Shown piece by piece: positions 10,227-21,858 of a stretch of DNA of 64,000 nucleotides. Source of the stretch: Talaromyces rugulosus (Eukaryota > Ascomycota > Eurotiomycetes > Eurotiales > Trichocomaceae); NCBI RefSeq assembly GCF_013368755.1, contig NC_049565.1, positions 2,914,001 through 2,978,000 of the forward strand. Reading direction: 5' to 3'. The notes under the pieces were generated by a model. That model ran no database searches and had not been told where the DNA came from. It saw only the letters and a program-made list of their open reading frames with translations. The position numbers were made by a program, and so were the translations under genes. Numbering within the stretch: position 1 is the first letter of the stretch; each line of letters begins with the position of its first letter.

Positions 10227-12930
10227 TCAATAATCCACCGACGCCGGACTCGGCGGTACATCCCCAGTCGCCCACTGCACCGGCTCAGCACCCAACTCAA
10301 ACTCCAACGTGCCACCGTGCGCAAACACATCGTCCCAAGTGAGCCAGCTCTTTTTCCATCTGTGGCCATTGACTTTGAGACTCTGAACGTAGTAGTCCGA
10401 GTCGCCGTTGTTATCGCCGTTGGTTGATGTTACTTGCAGTTTTTTACCAGATCCGAGGTCGATTTCGAGAGAGTCGAACCAGGGGGAGTGGATTAGAAAT
10501 GTGGTTTGACCGGTGATGGGGTACAGGCCGATCATGTTCCAGAGTAGCCAGGTTTGCATGGCGCCGGCGTCGCTGTTTCCGGGGAGGCCGTCGACGCCAG
10601 TGTTGTATGAGGTTTTGGCGACAGTGCGGGACTGTAGGACGGAGAGGTCGGGCCGGTTGATATAGTTGTAGAGGTAGGGGATTGTGAACATGCTATTATT
10701 AGAAGTCAGTCAGATAGTTCAGTCAGAACCAGGAAGGAAGGCTTACGGCTCGTTGGTCGAGTCGAAAATGGTGCTGCCGGCATTGGCCCCTGCTTCAAAA
10801 GTCACATTGAGACGCTCCTCAAACGTCTCGGCGCCTCCCATCAGTTCAATCATATGGGCAGCATCATGGACGTCTGTGAACGAGTACGCCCAGGGACTGG
10901 CCTCATAGCACGGATCAGCCCAGTAGCCGCCAGCGTTGAGGACGTCAATCGAATGAAATCCGGACAAATTGCGAGGTACGACAAACCCAGTAAACCCCAA
11001 AGAGCTGGTCTCGGGGTTCCAGTGATTGCGCCAATTGCGAGATCGGTTCAGATACTTTGCAGCATCGAGCTGGTTGCCAGACCCGGCCGCCACTTGATAC
11101 AAGCCAAAATCATTGTATGCGTACTCAACCGCGCGAGAGACGGCGCGCGAGTATGTCGGAGTGATGAAGCCGTATTTTTTCCAGTCGGGCAAAGCGCCGC
11201 GGCCTTCCTTGGTTGAGGAATCCGGCGCCATGGGGTCTGGAGGCACAGTGTTGGCCGGCTGCACTTCGGCGTCCTTGAGCATAGCTGCATATCCATCGAT
11301 CCAGTTGACCTTTCCGCGCACGCCCTTGACGTAGGCGTCAGCGAGCACGTTGTCGGCGTTGGAGCCGCCCTGCGTTCGTCCGTTGTAGTTGGAGGATCGC
11401 GCGTCGGGCATGTATCCCTCGTTGCGCCAGATGTCGATCAGAGATCGGATCTGCTCTTCGTAGGCAGTGGGCTGGAGGACTTGCATCAGCGCTGTTCCGC
11501 AGCGGAAGAGATCCTGTCTTCGTCAGTTTGATCCAAATTTAAAAGACAAGCAAACTACTAATAGGTAGTACACACCCAAAAAGTGAAAATGTCCTCCCAA
11601 TAAGGCTCGTCCGATACCCAGCCCGGATTCTCGCCAGTCTGGTTGGTAGGAATCAAATGCATAAAGTATAGCGAGGTGTACAGTAACGAGAGAGTGTCTG
11701 AATTTTTCGACGAGGTGATTACTTTCGAAAGCACCTGATCGTTCCATGCCGCCTTGCTGTCGTCGACAACCTGGGAGAACTCTGTTCCTTGCGGGATCTC
11801 ATCCTCTAGATTCTGGCAAGCTTGCGGGATGGACAACCAGGAAATGCCCACGCGCGAGATAACCTCAGTGTCGTTAAAGGTGAAAAGACTGCCGATGCGG
11901 ACCTCGCTCGAGTTTGAGGAGGCGTGTCCACTGGGCTGCTCGACGCTGCCGCTAGCATCTGTACCGGAATATGTTTTGTTGCTCGTTGGCGTGCTGTCGA
12001 AATATCCACCTATGTCTCGTAAGTAAGCGAATATTCAGTCTCTAAATTGGCACACTTACAAAAATAGATGGGCCAATTGGGCGACCGGTTCCAGCCATTG
12101 TTATAAACGCCATGGCCCTCGTAGTGGCTATCGGCAAAAACGGTGATATCCCCGCCTGCGTACCCCTGACCAAGACCCTGGCCGCGAAACGAGGGCAGCA
12201 CGTGGGAAACATCGACTAGAATATTATTTGCCCCAATTTTGGGGAATGTATACCGGTAGATTCCGGCGCGATTGGCGGGAGATAGCTCTACGGTGACGGA
12301 CTCGCTAGTAACAGCCTTGTAGTAGCCTACAGAACCCTCGTCTGAGCCGGTCCGACCTACGGTGATATTGGACAGCGGCTGAGGAACTTCCCCGACCAGT
12401 GGCAGCTGGGAAACGGTTCCATACTTGGGGGCACCACCAGTGCCCTGTTCATGCATCATACTGAAGCCCGAGAAGTCGCCTTTGGGGAGATAGCCCGAGT
12501 ATGCATCTGTGGTAGAGTCGAGCAGATCTGGGCCCAGCTTCACCATTCCAAACGGGCGTGCAGCAGCCGGATTGTCGTTTCCTCCGCCTTCGGTGCCAGT
12601 GAAGACATTGACATACTGGGTGAGGTCGCTTGACTTGTCGACTGCCTTGACAGTCTCGTCGGCGAGACCGCGGCCGATCTTGAAGAGCAAGAGAAAGCTG
12701 AGAACGAACAGCATGATGCCCACACCGAGTAGGCAAAAGAGCAAGATTGAAGAAGTTCTGTTATGCCGGTCAAACCAAGCTTTCACACTCTTGGTCTTGG
12801 TATTTGTCTTGCTTTTGCTGCCGCCGCTGCAGTTCTTAAGGCCTTTGTCCGATGCAACGCCAGCCTTTTCAAGATCAATGGTATCAACCGAACATAGCGT
12901 TCCTCTAGGCGAGCTCGAGGCTAGCGACAT
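10227..12930 (-). CDS. GH92 alpha-1,2-mannosidase, membrane-anchored
   Basis: Glycoside hydrolase family 92 (calcium-dependent exo-alpha-mannosidase) of 845 residues. Exons: 12060-12930, 11576-12009, 10747-11513 and 10227-10692. Residues 1-60 are polar and likely cytoplasmic, followed by a hydrophobic helix at about 61-83 (ILLFCLLGVGIMLFVLSFLL). This predicts a type II protein with the catalytic part in the secretory pathway lumen or outside the cell, rather than the cleaved signal peptide common in secreted GH92 enzymes. Family landmarks: YVNVFTGTEGGGNDNPAAAR with FGMVKLGPD at the N-domain, FSMMHEQGTGGAPKYG, EDIFTFWDLFR, and GLPGNSDAGAMQTWLLWN near residue 726. Several NxS/T sites are present. 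The GNSDAG motif differs slightly from the GNDDxG I recall as typical. Confidence 0.92.
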
Positions 12931-13977
12931 TCTTATAAGAAACCCCCTCTCAGTAGATTCCTGTCATCCCTGTCGGCGGCTTTTGTTTGGTGCAGCGCCA
13001 CATGGATATCGGGTCGAATGCCGCGCGTCGAAGCGAGCTGGAGACTTTATGGGAGTTGCTCATAATGGTGAGTCAGTTGAGTCGAGTTCAGATTATTTCC
13101 CCGCAAGCTCATCTAGAAAAGATGAGCAGAGAGAGGCCGCCGACCACTCTGTCAGCCAGAACTCTGCACATGCCCCAACTAGCGGCAGTCTGGCCGGGCC
13201 TGCCTGGTGCAGGCTGCTCGCCTGTGAGCAAGAGGAAGGCGCACATGGTGGTGGATGGTGATCGCCAGTGGTCACTCTTAATATTTTAACTCCCCTAGCT
13301 GCAGAAGGAGGCTCCAGTTTGTGGTGGAGAGCGAGAGTACTACATTCAACATTGGCATTGGCACCAGAGGCTTGAAACCACAGGACAAGAACGCAGGGAT
13401 GGCCAGCCGCCAAACAGCATTCTGGACGGCTGCACGTTGTGCAGTCATGCCGGAATCGCTCGGAGACAAAGAAGCGAGACTAACACTCCGGCTGAATGAC
13501 ATTGTTGGTTCACTAGTCACTATGAGGAGTAGTAGACTAGTAGTGGGGGGAGGCGGAAGAAGAGGAGGAGGAGGAGGAGGAGGAGGAAGAAGAACAGTGC
13601 TGGTAGTGGCAGTAGTGGAAGTACCAGCGGAAGCATACAATGACAAGCTTCTGCCAGGAACGTGCGTGCAGGGAGGCGTGCCGATTGGCCCGGGAGGTGC
13701 CGCCAAGCCCCCTGGTCGTGGATAATAAGTAATTCTCAACAAGAACAAGTCACATGCTTCGGTCAGCCATTACTCTTATGTTGATATTAGTTTATACTAA
13801 TAAAACTAATAACAGACTGTGTGATCATGTTCAGTCTGCAGATCGCGCCATAGACGCCACAGGCGCCACAAAAGACATCGTGATATGCACACACGCTGTG
13901 TGATTGATTTCTCGAGGAACTGACTTATTTGGTGTATTGAATAACATAGAGCATCAAAACTTTTATCTCATCACTCA
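12931..13977. other. Intergenic region with purine repeat
   Basis: Upstream of the GH92 gene and downstream of MYG1, so it should hold the GH92 promoter. Overlapping open frames on both strands are low in complexity (glycine- or proline-rich translations of the GGA repeat) and have no family content. Confidence 0.45.
13549..13592. repeat. (GGA)n purine-rich microsatellite
   Basis: A stretch of GGA/GAA triplets with an almost pure (GGA)n core at about 13563-13588. It creates the artefactual poly-Gly and poly-Pro open frames on the two strands. Confidence 0.85.
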
Positions 13978-15144
13978 TTAATTATCCAAGCTGCGAACCG
14001 CCATGGCCAACGCCCCCTCCCTGGTCTGGTGTCCACCGATAAATCCGCTGGCATGCGTGAAAATCGCGCCGGGGGGGATCTTGTCCTTGCCAGCCTTTTC
14101 TGCATCAGCTGCCAGAACGCCGTCAAGATCCTGATCGCGCACTCCCCTCCATGCCTCTGGCAATGGCTTCCGCGAGACGAAACTACTTTCGTTCTCGGAC
14201 ACACACTGCACACGCCATTTCGCGTCGGGGGCGCCGTTCTCTGGGTAGAGCACATAGTACACCTGATTGCTTTCTGGAGTCGTACCGTCAGCTGCCTGCT
14301 CGAAGTTGTATAGATGCTCCTTCCACGGCACTCCGCCCTGGGGAAGCACAATGATACGGCCAGACGGATGCACAGTCTGGCGGCTCTGGTAGGCAGATTC
14401 GACAGTCGCACGTGCAGGCAGCCATGAAGCCGCCGCAATCCGGAGTTTGCGCAGGAATGCGTCGCCGATAAACGTGCTGGCGCGGCCAAACAAGCTATCT
14501 TCGTCCTGCGGCTCACTGCTGGTGGGGTCGGCGTGGTTCAGATCTCCCACCAGAGAGCCCAGGTTGACGCCGCCATTCTTGAATCGCTTTTCGAGGCCAG
14601 AGTTGTTCAGAGCAGTCTGTTCGTAGACACTGATGCCGTTGTCATGCGCGTCCAGCGCTTCGACGAAATCCGAGTAGAGCTTTTCGTACAGCAGATCCAC
14701 GTCCGGGTGGTCCAGCGGCAGGGAGGTGTGCTGCGCGATGATGGCTCGGCCAAAGTGCATATACACTAGGCCAGCAGACGACAACTTGGTGTTGTGGTTG
14801 GGGAACGTCGTAGCAAACGTCCGCTGGTGGTGGTCGTAGCGGTTGTTTGCCGGTTCGTATTCGCCGCCCACGTCAACGACCGTGTGGCATTCGCTCAGGC
14901 GCGCTGGGTCTCGTGTGCGCACCAGAGGAGAGGCATCGTATTCGGGCAGTAGACGGAGGAGGTACACGGCGAGAGCTTCGTCGGCATGAAAGTGCCCACT
15001 ATCGATCTGTTAGTTTTTTATTTTTATTTTTTTAAAGCGGTCATATCGTAGGCCTATGCCATGTGTGAGGGCATATACGCACTTGTGAGTACCGATGAGC
15101 GGCCCCGAGGTCTTTAGTTTCTTTGAAGCAGTCTCAGTAGCCAT
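13978..15144 (-). CDS. MYG1: MYG1-family metal-dependent hydrolase / exonuclease
   Basis: MYG1 (UPF0160) belongs to the DHH superfamily; animal MYG1 is reported as a 3'-5' RNA exonuclease found in nucleus and mitochondria. Two exons, 15083-15144 and 13978-14998, give 360 residues. The intron splits the signature GTHNGHFHADEALA between its Asn codon bases. Also visible are VVDVGGEYEPANNRYDHHQR (DHH motif), DAHDNGIS, and the C-terminal block HASGFIGGHQTREGALAMA. An in-frame ATG nine codons upstream (15171) adds a short Arg/Leu-rich leader, MFPLRRLFK, with no stop between, so two protein forms are possible. The function here is inferred from the family. Confidence 0.92.
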
Positions 15145-15171
15145 TTTGAAGAGTCTGCGAAGCGGAAACAT

Positions 15172-15597
15172 GCTGTGAAAGTGAGGGGTGACTTTCTTTG
15201 GACGTAGGGCTGGCGGGCGAGGTGAAATTATGTAAGCGGATCTTGACCAATGAGGGGGCGGCTATTATAAGTCTTATTCTTGTTTTATACGTATGTATAC
15301 TGTTAAATTATAAGGTTACTAGAAATATATCAATTTTTAAATATATAGATGGGACTGAAACCTCTTTCACCGCACTATATACATGTTGAATACATCTATA
15401 TCAGCTATACACGTAAAAATAACTTTACATGTGTGCTCAAAGCAGATGCCTCTTTACTTCATTGTAAACATTAACTATTATTTTTCTGCATAAATACGAT
15501 CGAATCTTCTAGACAGAATTTTTAGATATAACCACTGACCAACCTTCCAATGGCTTTTTGGTCAGTAGCTGACATGAATTGATATTTATATATTCTG
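15172..15597. other. AT-rich intergenic region
   Basis: Between the 5' end of MYG1 and the 3' end of the M20 gene, both on the minus strand. It should carry the MYG1 promoter and the M20 3' UTR. No gene seen. Confidence 0.45.
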
Positions 15598-16851
15598 CTA
15601 CTTCAAAAACGTCAACGCCGCAACACAAAGCGCATCCACGCCAACCTTCATAGTCGGCTGAATCACAGGCGCAAAAAGGGCCGAGTGGTTTCCAGCTATT
15701 TCTTCCGTGGTGCCATCCCCGACAGCTTTATCCCAGAGCACGGGGTCTGTGGTGCCAACGAACCAAAAACAGCAGGGAATGCCCTTGCAAGTAGCCAACG
15801 TGGAAAAATCCTCGCTCACATTCGTTCTCGGCGTGTTCCCGTCAAAGTGCTCAAAATGGCTTTCAAAGGATGCTGCCAGCCGAGAGGCTACCTGCTCGGT
15901 ATTGTCTGTGGGTGGGAAGCGCCGCGTGGGAGTGAAAACTGGCGGTTTGGGCGAGCCACTGGCCGCGCATTCGGCTTCGACGATACGCTTGACAGCCGAG
16001 ATAATCTGTTGTCGAGTCTCCAGCTTGACGGTCCGGAAATCAATCCCGATTTCAGCTCGGTCTGCAATGATGTTTTCCGTCTGCCCGGCCTGCAGACTTC
16101 CAACAGTGAGGACACCGAGATCGCTTGGGTCAATCTCTCTGCTCACGATGCTTTGGAGTCGGACGACAATGTGGGCAGCGAGAAGGGCTGGGTCGACCGT
16201 CTGATGTGGCAGAGAACCATGTCCACCACGCCCATAGACAGTGATTTTCATACTATCAGCCGCCGCCATGATTGTTCCCGGACGTGAGCCAACACTGCCC
16301 GCACGCATACGCATTACATGCTGGCCCAGGACGTAATCCGGGACAGGGATCTTGGAATACAGCCCATCGTCAACCATGGCCAGCGCACCACCGCCACGTT
16401 CTTCATTGGGCTGAAACAGGACGATCAACGTGCCACGCCATGCATGTTGAAGCCTGGCAAGTGTTTCGGCCGCGGCGAGTAGACAGGTTATATGCATATC
16501 ATGTCCGCACGCATGCATCACGGGCTTTTCGACTCCGTCGGCATCACGCATAGTGACCGTGCTGGCATAGGGCAGTCCCGTAAGCTCTTTAACGGGGAGT
16601 GCGTCCATGTCAGCCCGCAGAAGAACCGTCTTTCCGTCTCCATTTCTGAGAATTCCGACAAGGCCATAGCCGCCGATGTTGGTGTGCAGCTTATAAGCGC
16701 TCAACTGGGATAGGTGGGCGGTGATTTTTTCAGATGTGGATTTCTCCTGAAGCGAGAGCTCGGGATGAGCGTGGAAGTACTTGTATAGGTCCTCATACGG
16801 AGCCAAATCCAGGGAAGCGCCCTTTAGAATCTCGGAGAAGCTTTGTGCCAT
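15598..16851 (-). CDS. M20 family amidohydrolase/peptidase
   Basis: Single-exon, 417-residue member of peptidase family M20D (hippurate hydrolase / IAA-amino-acid hydrolase type), which removes acyl groups from amino-acid conjugates with a two-metal centre. Visible ligands and motifs: RADMDALPV near residue 80, HACGHDMH near 115, FQPNEERGGGA with the conserved Glu pair, VLGQHVM, then the lid/dimerisation domain with GRGGHGSLPHQTVDPA, and a C-terminal catalytic-domain return containing NVSEDFS and the last metal-ligand region NHSALFAP. Full length for the family. No signal peptide, so probably cytosolic. The natural substrate is not evident. Confidence 0.92.
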   Translation of the reverse strand: MAQSFSEILKGASLDLAPYEDLYKYFHAHPELSLQEKSTSEKITAHLSQLSAYKLHTNIGGYGLVGILRNGDGKTVLLRADMDALPVKELTGLPYASTVTMRDADGVEKPVMHACGHDMHITCLLAAAETLARLQHAWRGTLIVLFQPNEERGGGALAMVDDGLYSKIPVPDYVLGQHVMRMRAGSVGSRPGTIMAAADSMKITVYGRGGHGSLPHQTVDPALLAAHIVVRLQSIVSREIDPSDLGVLTVGSLQAGQTENIIADRAEIGIDFRTVKLETRQQIISAVKRIVEAECAASGSPKPPVFTPTRRFPPTDNTEQVASRLAASFESHFEHFDGNTPRTNVSEDFSTLATCKGIPCCFWFVGTTDPVLWDKAVGDGTTEEIAGNHSALFAPVIQPTMKVGVDALCVAALTFLK

Positions 16852-19800
16852 TTTGAATATGCGTTTGTCTCATGCTCTCATGCTCGAAAAAAAATTATTC
16901 TGAATGAAGTTTAACTGGGCTGCTATTAGTCATCCCAACACAACATTGAGTCACAAGACGAGCGGGGGAGAATCCACTTTGAGGCATGGCTATTCCCAAC
17001 GCCACGAGAACAAAACTGCCTGATAATAAATTCGACATGATGATGCTATACGGAGAAATGTAAAGACATGTCGAGTCTAAAAATGATTTACATTGTTTGG
17101 CGAATGAAATGGATGGGGCGTTTGTGGACTTGTCCAAATACGGACTAGCGCTATTCTTTTTTGGATGTACACTGAGCACTATCATCAAGATTAAAAAAAC
17201 ACATGTAGCAATTTCTGGATAAAGAGAATTGATTTCTGTTGAAAAAATTTCAGTCTCTCTCAACTCGCATTGAAGAGATACCCCTTTCTCTGGACGATAA
17301 CAAAAGACATTTTGGACATACCAATTATGAGTACGGACTATGCACCGCCACCAAGTGGCACCTTTTCTTTTCTTTTTTCCTAGAAAATTTGATTTTTTTC
17401 AATAAGGATTAACCCTCACTCTATTCTTCCTTCGTTGGAACTTCACCGGACATTAAAAAATGGGCGATACTAGTTTTCTCGGTAGGATTCGCCGGCTCCT
17501 TTTACTATTGTATTACGAGGGATTCCGAGAGTCGAGACTTGAGACTGTGGATCATGTTGAAAATTTTTTTTTTTTTGCTCGTAGGTGCATTAATCTTCTC
17601 AGGTCAAATTTCACCAGTTGAAATTGTGTAGCTGGGAAATCTGGGAAATGCATGTCACAGACATCTGTTCGTTTATTAAAATACAAAATATTAGACAGGG
17701 TTAACTCCCCATGATCGAAGCAACGGCTCGACTCCACAGAATTGTTAAAATAATAATAATAATAACCATAAACTATAGGTAGTACGTAGTACGTACTCCA
17801 TCCGAAGTAGCTTCAAGCTTATTATTGCTTCAATATTTGGCAGTGTGAATCCTTCGACGGGTACGACTCTAACCGAGTCTTCACCTTCAGGCTTAACACC
17901 CCTCTTACTATTAAAGCATGGTTGCATGGCAGACGCATGCTAAGTTGCTAACCCTGCTAGCCCCTGCCATCCCGTGTGTTGATCTGCACAATGTTAAACT
18001 GATAACTGACGTATCAGACTATCAGCTCGTGCACTACTGCACACTGTGCACAGTTGCAGGATCCAAGGACCAATGTATAGCAAGTAAAATTTTAAGGCCC
18101 CGCTTTAGAGCATCGTAAATTTCTTTGCTGGTGTTCGGGGAGGCATCGGTTTGATGTTCCGGCGGGCCATAGAGCGCAGTAGCGGGCATCCTTCGCCCTG
18201 GATGATACTGCTATTAACCGGAATTGGGGCGGTATCATTGACACAGGTAACAAGAGGCTTAGGGCGCCTAAAAACAATTGTCTGCTTGCGTGGCTTGCGC
18301 TGTCCAAAAGCGGTATTATTAATAATGGAAGATGGAAGTCACCTATAGTTGTAGTACTACTATATAATTCTTGCAGAATCGGTAATACGATATTTTTTTG
18401 ATAATGACAGGCTGCTGGCCAGTCACATTAGAAACTAAAGTGGATCATATGTATTCCTTACCGTTACCGTACGCAGGTCCAACTTCCCCTCAATAACTCT
18501 GCCCAAATTTGGGAATCATCGCCCACGCCCACGCCTCCATCCGGGAAAATAATGCGTACAAGCAGTGCACATCGGTCATGGTACTTTGTACTCTAAGCGG
18601 TCCGAGTGTGTGCGATGCCTGAAACGACGGCTCACATGCGAATGCCTTAGGCCACCGCACAATAATGAACCTATATCGACCGGGTATGTTGATTTACGTT
18701 GTCATTATTATTAAGGAGATCATGATGCAAGTAACGCAGCTTTCTGCATGCAGCGTGAACTCAAACGAAGGGGATCTCGAAGCCAGTTACGTAGTTACCT
18801 TTTAGACTTTTACAAACCTAGATCTCGTTCCGGTGCTGCCGAAAGCTTCGAAAAAGAGCCAACAGATGAAATCCTTGCTATATTGCTTTGCATGAGCAGC
18901 ACAACCCCAGGGATTTTCAACCATATACCCTCGGGCCTCCAGTTCGTGTCACGCATGCTACGGTCATATCCGTAGCATATGTTGCATGATAATTATGGCA
19001 TTCCGCCAATCTTACAGGCTAAACAAGTCGATGGGCACGCGGTTGCTCTGACCAACTACTACAATAATCTAGTTCGCACGTGGACAAAATGCGCTCCCAA
19101 TTGTCGAAATCGAAGGTCTTATCCGAGGTTGTTCAAGAGTTGAAGACTCTTTCTTCGCAAACATTGAACCCAATTATCAAAAGTTAAAACTGACTTGCGG
19201 TAAAACTAGTATGACTCGTAACGGCGATTTCCACCTGGCAGTATGTACGGAGTATTCCACGCCTATCTCTGCTCTACTATTTGATGGCGTATTTATACCC
19301 GTTTAATATTAAATAATATCCAGACTAGCCTGGTCAATCACAACACTATTTATCCAACTTCCAACTTCCAAGAGATTGGGATCCCGCGTACCTTTCAACG
19401 GATTGACCACGCAGAAGTCCCAGCTTTCCCTTTAGACCACGAGGATTTATTGCGGCTGCACGATCCACGGCATGGATTATTTGTTCAACAACGTCTTTTG
19501 CGCGGTCAGCGGGGAAATCATCCCTTGCCGAAGAACTCCGGTATCTTTCCGTGTCGTCGAACAAGTAGCTCTGGGAAGCAAACGGCCGGCTCTCCTGGCA
19601 ACGCGAGTACGGTTTATGATAGACAGACACATGACCGGCTGGGAAGACGGGTGAGCTGCTACTAAATATCAGAGCTCTGGCTGTCCGAAGCCACTACTGG
19701 CTGTCCGGCCCAACAAGATCGACTAGATCGCTAGCTAGGACGGCAGAGAAATTTGGGCTCATCTCCATTGCCATTATTGCTGCCAAACGATTACCCACGA

Positions 19801-21858
19801 GGAATAATACCCTCGTAAGCTCGTTCTCTATTTCGATCGACAAGTTGATAGCTTGATGGGTGATTAGCATAATAGTTGCCATGTGCTATTACACGGACTC
19901 GATCCTTTGGCTTCGGCAGAGCAGCTCTAATAGTAGTTAGTTAAAACTGTCAAGCCGTCCATGCTGCAGTGTCCATGGTCATCGTGCAACAATCCTACGC
20001 TTCGGAACGTCTGTTAGAGTATTAGTGCTAACTATTCACAGCCCGCCATGTTCTGATCGGTAGTAGACTCCGCCAAATTCGCAGGTGCGAATGGAGTACT
20101 GAGTATGGACTTTTTATGAGCATAAAAAGAAATCAGAGCTTTACATGTACTAGTAATTATAGTTGGTATACCCCCACTTTGACGATTCGCCATACCTGAG
20201 CCAGCAGAGCCACGCAGCGGACTATGGCCCGCACGGAGCTCGCCTGGTTTTACTTTTGACGATATGAAGCCAGTCTGAGACTTGACTGGCGCCTTACATA
20301 AGTAAACTTCCCGGTAAGCACTCTGTAGTAGGTACGACTTGCGGGCCAGTTCTGTTTCAAAATGAGTGTATCGCGTATCGCGTAACCGTAACCGCTGATC
20401 TTTTTTTTTTTCTTCTTTGCTGTTGGTTATTTACCGTGCAGTGATTTGTCATTTGGCAATCGGTCTGCGGGTTGAACTTGGGGGTTTGCTTTTGTTTTCT
20501 GGACGGTTGAAGAATTGAATTTATTTATCCTTTCTTTAAAAAAAGAATATACTTTTTAATCGTAAAATTTCCCGATAACCTTTTCCGGTTATCCATTCGA
20601 CCAGTTACTTCTGTTAGGGCTCGGGTTCGTATTATTGTACCGGGTATCATCAAGTAGGCATCTGCAAGGGGCCAAGAGAGACGGGCTAGCCTGGAGCTAG
20701 TCTGGGGGGGCCAAAGGCGTACTTACGACTGCTAGTATAGTCGGTGGGTTTCGGTCGATTATTAATTCGTATTATTTTCATATCCGTAGGTAATTGTACA
20801 GACTTCGGAGTATTATTTTCATAATAATTATTAACTAGCTCTCGTCATTTGCCATGTTGTTATTATGATGAATATAGGAGAAGCCGACGGAAGTGATCCA
20901 ATTGGCACACTGGCCGGGTGATAAGCTAGATACTAGACGTACAATCTTGCAGATCTATGACGACTCTTTTTTTTTTTACTTTTTTGCTGAAGATTAGGTG
21001 TAAATGCAATGCTATTGAATGGATTTTCAATAACATGTGCATGTGGCGTGCCTTAATCGCACATCTTATCGCGGAAGTGACGAGTCATGAGGAGCTTCTT
21101 GGCCATCAAGCGTAAACGAAGACCAATCGACAACCAACGCAATATCCTTGGTTTCACACGCCCCGTAGGACCTCTAATTAGGCTTAACACGCACTTCGCT
21201 TGTTTGATAGTTAGAAGAACGTGTTTCCGCCCGAATCCTTCAGGGCCCCATGGCTGGCTACTATGTCGGATGTGGGCATAGGTTTCCCGTTCACTGGAGG
21301 GGGGATTAGCTAGAACCTTGTGGGGATTTTTTTTTGCTGATCATTTCTTGTGCAATCATACATTTATAATGGCATTCAATTAAAGTAGTACGGAGTACGT
21401 ACCAAAGTCTTTGTCGTCTGGAGTGCCGCGATGGGACCGCCCCAGACCGCTGTTGGACTATGCTCCACAGAACGATGACTAGGCTCTTAACGAGTACATA
21501 GTCATAGCTCAGAACCCTTGTTAAATAATCACTATCGAATAATTAGTTACTCTGCAGTTGGTAGGACCCGGAAATAATGTGGTCTTGTGGAGTTCACTAG
21601 TCAGGCTTGTTCCCTTGACCTACTGCTACTGGAGAGAGGGAAAAAAACAAGGGTTCCTCTGTATAAAACCCTTTTGCTCCCCTAAACTTGCCCGGTGTCC
21701 ACCAAATTGTGGGCGGGTCCTTTTCTTGTCGACTCACTCCAGGTTTTCATATATACCACACTCCATACTCCGTACGTATCCGTGGGAGTTCCGGTCTGCG
21801 TCACAAGTCATTTCTGGCCTCCTCTATATGAGGAACGCCGCTTGAAAACAAAAACGCC
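16852..21858. other. 5 kb gene-poor region
   Basis: No intact gene is supported over about 5 kb, in contrast to the dense surroundings. Open frames are short and frequently stopped. It contains the promoter of the M20 gene (left edge) and of the receptor gene (right edge), a possible zinc-cluster remnant near 18.55-18.98 kb, and three copies of a TACGGAGTA motif (19246, 21389, and reverse complement at 21767). I saw no transposon ends or long repeats by eye. Confidence 0.5.
18552..18975 (+). pseudogene. Possible remnant of a Zn2Cys6 regulator
   Basis: In one frame from about 18596 the sequence reads KRSECVRCLKRRLTCECL, which resembles the second half of a fungal zinc cluster (CxxCx6C with the usual basic spacer). 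The preceding bases read RTSSAHRSWY from an ATG at 18552, but in a different frame, and the first cysteine trio is missing. Downstream, 18748-18975 is open and includes EKEPTDEILAILLC, loosely like a regulator middle region. The parts are in different frames and the match is short, so this is a weak call. Confidence 0.25.

Noticed and set aside
13278..13748. Poly-Pro / poly-Gly open frames
   Set aside because: Produced by the (GGA)n repeat, no ordered flanks.
16895..17263. 122-codon minus frame with a hydrophobic stretch and a CC pair, possibly a small secreted protein
   Set aside because: Internal start needed, no regular cysteine pattern and no splice context; not enough support.
19346..19665. 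Overlapping frames near 19.4-19.6 kb
   Set aside because: Both strands open for 60-95 codons but neither shows motifs or plausible exons.
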